NCBI RefSeq assembly: GCF_900104725.1
Contig: NZ_LT629758.1
Span: 8,704,001-8,768,000 of the forward strand
Direction of reading: 5' to 3'
Source of the DNA: Actinoplanes derwentensis
GTDB taxonomy: Bacteria; Actinomycetota; Actinomycetes; Mycobacteriales; Micromonosporaceae
Length of the DNA: 64,000 bases
Under the pieces are notes generated by a model that had not been told where the DNA came from, did no database searches, and saw only the letters and a program-made list of their open reading frames with translations. A program made the position numbers and the translations under genes. Positions within the stretch are counted from its first letter, which is position 1; each line of letters begins with the position of its first letter. Below, in pieces: positions 57,806 through 64,000 of this stretch.

Positions 57806-58222
57806 CGGTACGCCCGTCACCCCCACCACCGCACCACCCCGCCCGCCCCGTCCCCGCGACGCGGGCGGCACCCAGGACCGCCCCGCGTCCGCCGGGCCGA
57901 ATGCGGCCCCAAGGGCGCGTCCCGCACCACAACTCACCACGCAGTTCGCGTTCCGGGTGTGTGTGCCGACTTGGGGTGCGAGGCGTGCCCCGTCTCGGCA
58001 CGCAGTTCGCGTTCCGGCAGGTGTGGTGCAGGGCGGACCGTGGTCGGCCACGGGTTCGCGTACACGTTGTGTGTGGTGATCTGTGGTGCGGAACGCACCA
58101 CAGATCACCACACACAGGCACCGCATTCGGCCCGGCGGTCGCGGGGTGGCCTTGAGGGCGTCCTGCGTCGCGGGGACCAGGCAGGGCGGCGGGGTGCGGT
58201 GGTGGGGTGGCTGGCGTACCGG
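57805..58222. repeat. 418-bp imperfect inverted-repeat element in a 549-bp gene-free gap
   Basis: Arms 57805-57906 and 58121-58222 are both 102 nt and match as inverted repeats along their length, starting CCGGTACGCC. The inner 26 nt match with one mismatch and also occur at 20940-20965. The centre holds direct copies of CACGCAGTTCGCGTTCCGG and a 23-bp perfect hairpin (58068-58090 / 58094-58116). No transposase is encoded. The gap between etfA and the cysteine desulfurase gene contains nothing else. Confidence 0.75.
58068..58116. repeat. 23-bp perfect hairpin nested in the inverted-repeat element
   Basis: Left arm TGTGTGTGGTGATCTGTGG plus TGCG (58068-58090), GAA loop, right arm 58094-58116. 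It resembles the hairpin at 36361-36407 (shared TGTGTGGTGA). Confidence 0.85.
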
Positions 58223-58301
58223 AGGGGGAAGGTTGTGGGTTTGAGTTTTTGGGGTGGGACGGTGGCGGGGTTTGGCGGGGGGACGGCATAAGCTGGGTGC
58301 G

Positions 58302-59471
58302 ATGGCTTATCTCGATCATGCGGCGACCACGCCGATGCTGCCCGCCGCGCTCGACGCCTACGTCGCGGCGGCGCGTGAGCTTGGCAATCCGTCCTCGCTG
58401 CACGCGGCTGGCCGTGGGGCCCGGCGTCTGGTGGAGGAGTCGCGCGAGCGGATCGCCGCGGTGCTGGGGGCCCGGCCTTCGGAGGTCGTCTTCACCGGCG
58501 GCGGGACCGAAGCGGACAACCTTGCCGTAAAGGGCATCTTCTGGTCGCGACGTGATGACGTGCGGGTGCGGGTTGTGGCTTCCGCGGTGGAGCATCACGC
58601 TGTCCTGGACGCGGTGGAGTGGCTGGGGCGGCACGAAGGGGCCGAGGTCACACTGCAACCGGTGGACGGGGCCGGGCGGGTCGATCCGGCGGCGTTCGCG
58701 GAGCTGGTCCGGGCGCACGGCACGGAGATCGCCGTCGTCAGTGTGCAGTGGGCCAACAACGAGGTCGGCACGGTTCAGCCGGTCGCCGAGCTGGCGGCGG
58801 TCGCTGCCGCGGCGGGCGTTCCGTTCCACACCGACGCGGTGCAGGCCGTCGGGCAGGTTCCGGTGGATTTCGGGGCTTCGGGGGCTTCCGCGCTGACCCT
58901 GACGGGGCACAAGGTCGGCGGTCCGGTCGGGGTGGGAGCGCTGCTGCTGGGGCGAGATGTCGCTTGTACGCCGTTGTTGCACGGTGGCGGCCAGGAGCGG
59001 GATGTGCGTTCCGGCACTCTGGACACGCCGGGTGTGGTGGCGTTCGCGACAGCTGTGGAAGCGGCGGTGCGCGGCCGGGAGGAGAGCACGGCCCGAGTGT
59101 CGGCGCTGCGGGACGATCTGGTGGCGCGGGTGCGGGCGGCGATTCCGGACGCGATTCTCAACGGTGACCCGGTCGATCGGCTGCCGGGAAACGCGCATTT
59201 CTCTTTCCCGGGGTGTGAGGGGGACGCGTTGTTGCTGCTCCTGGACGCGCGGGGGATCTTCTGTTCGACCGGCTCGGCGTGTTCGGCGGGGGTGGCTCAG
59301 CCCAGCCACGTGCTGCTGGCGATGGGTGCCGACGATCCGCGGGCCCGGTCGTCGCTGCGGTTCAGCCTGGGGCACGACAGTTCCGTGGAGGACGTCGACA
59401 CACTGCTGGCGGCGCTGCCGGGTGCGGTGGAGCGGGCCCGCCGGGCGGGAGCTTGGAAGACACCCAGATAG
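58302..59471 (+). CDS. cysteine desulfurase (IscS/NifS type)
   Basis: A 389-residue PLP enzyme that takes sulfur from cysteine. [14 protein letters not shown] is the family start, [16 protein letters not shown] carries the PLP Lys (K204), and [11 protein letters not shown] the sulfur-carrying Cys (C327). ATG 58302 is chosen. mnmA begins 10 nt after its stop, so the persulfide most likely goes to tRNA 2-thiolation; iron-sulfur assembly is also possible. Confidence 0.94.
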   Translation: MAYLDHAATTPMLPAALDAYVAAARELGNPSSLHAAGRGARRLVEESRERIAAVLGARPSEVVFTGGGTEADNLAVKGIFWSRRDDVRVRVVASAVEHHAVLDAVEWLGRHEGAEVTLQPVDGAGRVDPAAFAELVRAHGTEIAVVSVQWANNEVGTVQPVAELAAVAAAAGVPFHTDAVQAVGQVPVDFGASGASALTLTGHKVGGPVGVGALLLGRDVACTPLLHGGGQERDVRSGTLDTPGVVAFATAVEAAVRGREESTARVSALRDDLVARVRAAIPDAILNGDPVDRLPGNAHFSFPGCEGDALLLLLDARGIFCSTGSACSAGVAQPSHVLLAMGADDPRARSSLRFSLGHDSSVEDVDTLLAALPGAVERARRAGAWKTPR

Positions 59472-59480
59472 GCTGGGTGC

Positions 59481-60569
59481 ATGCGTGTTCTTGCAGCCAT
59501 GTCGGGCGGTGTCGATTCCGCGGTCGCCGCCGCGCGCGCCCGTGATGCGGGCCACGATGTCACCGGCGTGCACTTGGCGCTGGCTCGAAACCCTCAGACC
59601 TTCCGGACCGGCGCGCGCGGTTGCTGCACCCTGGAGGATTCCCGGGACGCACGCCGTGCCGCCGATGTGATCGGCATCCCGTTCTACGTGTGGGACATGG
59701 CGGAGGAGTTCCACGAGAGTGTCGTGGACGACTTCGTGAACGAGTATGCGGCCGGCCGCACCCCCAACCCGTGCCTGCGCTGCAACGAGAAGATCAAGTT
59801 CACCGCGGTGCTGGATCGGGCGGTGGCTCTGGGTTTCGACGCTGTCGTCACCGGTCACCACGCGCGTCTCGGCGCCGACGGTCTGCTGCGCCGCAGCGTC
59901 GACATCCCGAAGGACCAGTCGTATGTGCTGGCGGTCCTGACCCGTGCGCAGCTCGACCGGTCGATTTTCCCGCTCGGCGACTCGACGAAGGAGCGGGTCC
60001 GGGCGGAGGCCGCCGAGCGAGGGCTGGCGGTCGCTGACAAGCCGGACTCGCACGACATCTGCTTCATCGCCGACGGCGACACCCGGGGTTTCCTGGAGAG
60101 CCGGCTCGGGGCGGCGCCCGGCGACATCGTGGACGGGCGGACCGGCGACAAACTAGGGACCCACAACGGGGCGTACGGGTTCACCATCGGCCAGCGCAAG
60201 GGTCTCGACCTGCGGGTTCCGGCCGCTGACGGGCGCCCGCGCTACGTGCTGTCGATCACGCCGGTGAACAACACGGTGACCGTCGGCCCGCGCGAGGACC
60301 TGGAAGTCGACGTGGTCCGCGCGTCCCGCCCGATCTGGCACGATTTCTCGGATCTGTCGGACGTGCAGGTTCAGCTCCGGGCGCACGGTGAGGTGGTCGA
60401 GGCCGCCGTGTCGGTCGACGGGGACTTGGTGGTCGCCCGGTTGACGACGCCTGCCCGGGGTGTCGCCGCCGGCCAGGCGATCGTGGCCTACCGGCCGGAT
60501 CCGGACGGGGACATCGTGCTCGGCTCGGCGACGATCACCTCCGGGGACCGAGCCCAGTCGCATGTCTGA
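59481..60569 (+). CDS. mnmA: tRNA-specific 2-thiouridylase
   Basis: A 362-residue enzyme that thiolates U34 of tRNA-Lys, -Glu and -Gln. [13 protein letters not shown] is the PP-loop, [12 protein letters not shown] contains the catalytic Cys and [11 protein letters not shown] holds the second. The C-terminal beta domain is complete ([15 protein letters not shown]). Its 3' end overlaps the next gene by 8 bp. Confidence 0.95.
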   Translation: MRVLAAMSGGVDSAVAAARARDAGHDVTGVHLALARNPQTFRTGARGCCTLEDSRDARRAADVIGIPFYVWDMAEEFHESVVDDFVNEYAAGRTPNPCLRCNEKIKFTAVLDRAVALGFDAVVTGHHARLGADGLLRRSVDIPKDQSYVLAVLTRAQLDRSIFPLGDSTKERVRAEAAERGLAVADKPDSHDICFIADGDTRGFLESRLGAAPGDIVDGRTGDKLGTHNGAYGFTIGQRKGLDLRVPAADGRPRYVLSITPVNNTVTVGPREDLEVDVVRASRPIWHDFSDLSDVQVQLRAHGEVVEAAVSVDGDLVVARLTTPARGVAAGQAIVAYRPDPDGDIVLGSATITSGDRAQSHV

Positions 60570-61557
60570 CTTTCCCTGGGCGGCCGGTGCCGCCACCGGG
60601 ATCGGGTCGCTGCCCGGCGTCGACGTCGCCGAGGCGCAGCGGATCGTGCTGGGCGAGCTGCCCGCCCTGCCGCACCTGCCCGAGCTGCCGGAGCGCGGCC
60701 CGGGCGCGGACATCATCGGCCGGTCCGCCCGGTTCCTGGTGGATCTGCCGGTGCAGATCTACGTGGGGCGCTGGCAGATGGCCGCGCGGCCGGGCAAGGA
60801 CATGCGGCTCGCCGCCGACCTGCTCGAACGTGACCTGGACCAGCTCACCGAGCAGGCCGACGGGTATTCCGGGCCACTCAAGATCCAGGCGGCCGGGCCG
60901 TGGACCCTGGCCGCGAGCCTGGACCTGCCGATCGGTGGCCGGATGCTGCGGGACCCGGGCGCGGTCCGGGACCTGACCGACTCGCTCGCCGAGGGCCTGC
61001 GCCAGCACGTGGAGAACGTGCGCAAGCGAGTGCCCGGCGCGACCGTGCTGCTGCAGTTGGACGAGCCGTCGCTGCCGACCGTGCTGGCCGGGCGGGTGCC
61101 GACGGAGAGTGGGCTGAGCGCGTACCGGGCGGTTGACGGCCCGGCCGCCGCCACCGGTCTGCGGACCGTGGTGGAAGCCGTCGGTGCTCCGGTGATCGTG
61201 CACTGCTGCGCGCCGGATCTGCCCTGGCAGGTGGTCCGGGACTCGCGGGCCACCGCCGTCGCCTTCGACCTGTCACTGCTCAAAGACCTGGACCCGCTGG
61301 GAGAGGCGATCGAGGCCGGGCTGGGGATCTTCGCCGGTGCCGCGCCGACCCGGCCACCGGCGGGCACCCGGCCGGAGTCGAAGCAGATCGCCGAGCGGGT
61401 GCGGACACTGTGGCGGCGCCTCGGGTTCCCGGCCGCCCGGCTGCCCGAGCAGGTGGTGATCACCCCGGCGTGCGGTCTGGCCGGTGCCCCTCGGCCGTAC
61501 GTTCGCGCGCTGCTCAAGGCGTGTACCGAGGCAGGTCGCCGGATCGCCGAGGTCTGA
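60562..61557 (+). CDS. MetE-like cobalamin-independent methionine synthase homologue (single-domain)
   Basis: A 331-residue TIM-barrel protein of the UROD/MetE-like group. [16 protein letters not shown] is the N-terminus, [16 protein letters not shown] and [15 protein letters not shown] line the pocket, and [12 protein letters not shown] with ITPACGLAG supply His/Cys zinc ligands. It matches the C-terminal catalytic half of MetE; the N-terminal folate-binding half is absent, so the methyl donor is uncertain. ATG 60562 lies within the mnmA 3' end. Confidence 0.87.
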   Translation: MSDFPWAAGAATGIGSLPGVDVAEAQRIVLGELPALPHLPELPERGPGADIIGRSARFLVDLPVQIYVGRWQMAARPGKDMRLAADLLERDLDQLTEQADGYSGPLKIQAAGPWTLAASLDLPIGGRMLRDPGAVRDLTDSLAEGLRQHVENVRKRVPGATVLLQLDEPSLPTVLAGRVPTESGLSAYRAVDGPAAATGLRTVVEAVGAPVIVHCCAPDLPWQVVRDSRATAVAFDLSLLKDLDPLGEAIEAGLGIFAGAAPTRPPAGTRPESKQIAERVRTLWRRLGFPAARLPEQVVITPACGLAGAPRPYVRALLKACTEAGRRIAEV

Positions 61558-61595
61558 GTCCCGGCACGGGTTGATCTTGGTCGACCCGCCGGGAC
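61558..61595 (+). terminator. hairpin between the MetE-like gene and ligA
   Basis: GTCCCGGC (61558-61565) pairs with GCCGGGAC (61588-61595), extended by GGGT/ACCC inside. It sits right at the stop of the MetE-like gene, with no T-run. Confidence 0.55.
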
Positions 61596-61604
61596 GGGCT
61601 CTGA

Positions 61605-63962
<2,358 letters not shown>

Positions 63963-64000
63963 AACGTGACGTAACGTACGTCTAACGCTTAAAGAGCCAT

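Noticed and set aside
57369..60053. 894-residue open frame on the minus strand
   Set aside because: It runs antisense to etfA, the inverted-repeat element, the cysteine desulfurase and mnmA genes. Its product is low-complexity Arg/His/Gly-rich, typical of antisense frames in GC-rich DNA.
63963..64000. palindromic AACGTGACGT/ACGTACGT stretch after ligA
   Set aside because: Too short and cut by the window edge to assign as operator or promoter.

Overview
The window is high-GC chromosomal DNA from an actinomycete, most likely Micromonosporaceae and Actinoplanes-like. That placement is my inference from gene content: an actinobacterial atp operon with a large delta subunit, NucS instead of MutS/MutL, MurA with Asp in place of the catalytic Cys, a 180-kDa-class NAD-glutamate dehydrogenase, two Scy/FilP/DivIVA-like coiled-coil proteins, DUF2550, DUF6297 and DUF6232 proteins, and GTG/TTG starts. 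No phage, plasmid, integrase or transposase was seen, and no rRNA or tRNA gene. It reads as core chromosome with lineage-specific inserts.

Layout. 1-840: a TerC-family membrane protein (minus, cut by the window edge) behind a strong candidate Mn2+ (yybP-ykoY type) riboswitch, and a divergent 35-residue membrane peptide. 901-9922: the F-type ATP synthase cluster (two AtpI-like genes, atpB-E-F-H-A-G-D); a strong terminator and an LCP-family ligase gene then separate atpC, whose product lacks the usual C-terminal helices. 9931-14888: DUF2550 protein, PhzF-like isomerase, VOC protein, PduO-type cobalamin adenosyltransferase, murA, and a 3-hydroxybutyryl-CoA dehydrogenase. 14909-20120: a tightly overlapped four-gene minus-strand cluster (DUF4126 protein, a polytopic protein, a soluble FtsK/EccC-like ATPase with three P-loop-like modules, and a coiled-coil membrane protein). 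I regard this cluster as the best candidate for an undescribed machine.

20192-31505: nucS; a semialdehyde dehydrogenase-ABC exporter operon; a small zinc-ribbon protein; an alpha/beta hydrolase; the tandem coiled-coil proteins; methylmalonyl-CoA epimerase; a thiolase; and a PadR regulator. 31559-36254: a FAD monooxygenase with a palindromic operator on its start codon, a CnoX-like thioredoxin-TPR protein, and an arginase-fold protein with a 440-residue disordered acidic tail. 36426-43432: a class B penicillin-binding lipoprotein and the giant glutamate dehydrogenase. 43856-50838: NagZ-like glycosidase and ROK regulator (divergent), ABC ATPase, ribokinase, a split soluble aerotaxis-type receptor (PAS protein plus MCP), and DoxX and DUF6232 membrane proteins.

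50919-63962: enoyl-CoA hydratase, a membrane-anchored Hsp70-like protein with RPT repeats, small membrane proteins including two DUF202 genes, etfBA, a large imperfect inverted-repeat element, then cysteine desulfurase-mnmA-metE-like-ligA. The fatty-acid and acyl-CoA genes (hydroxyacyl-CoA dehydrogenase, thiolase, enoyl-CoA hydratase, ETF, methylmalonyl-CoA epimerase) are scattered rather than in one operon. The cysteine desulfurase probably supplies sulfur to MnmA encoded just downstream.
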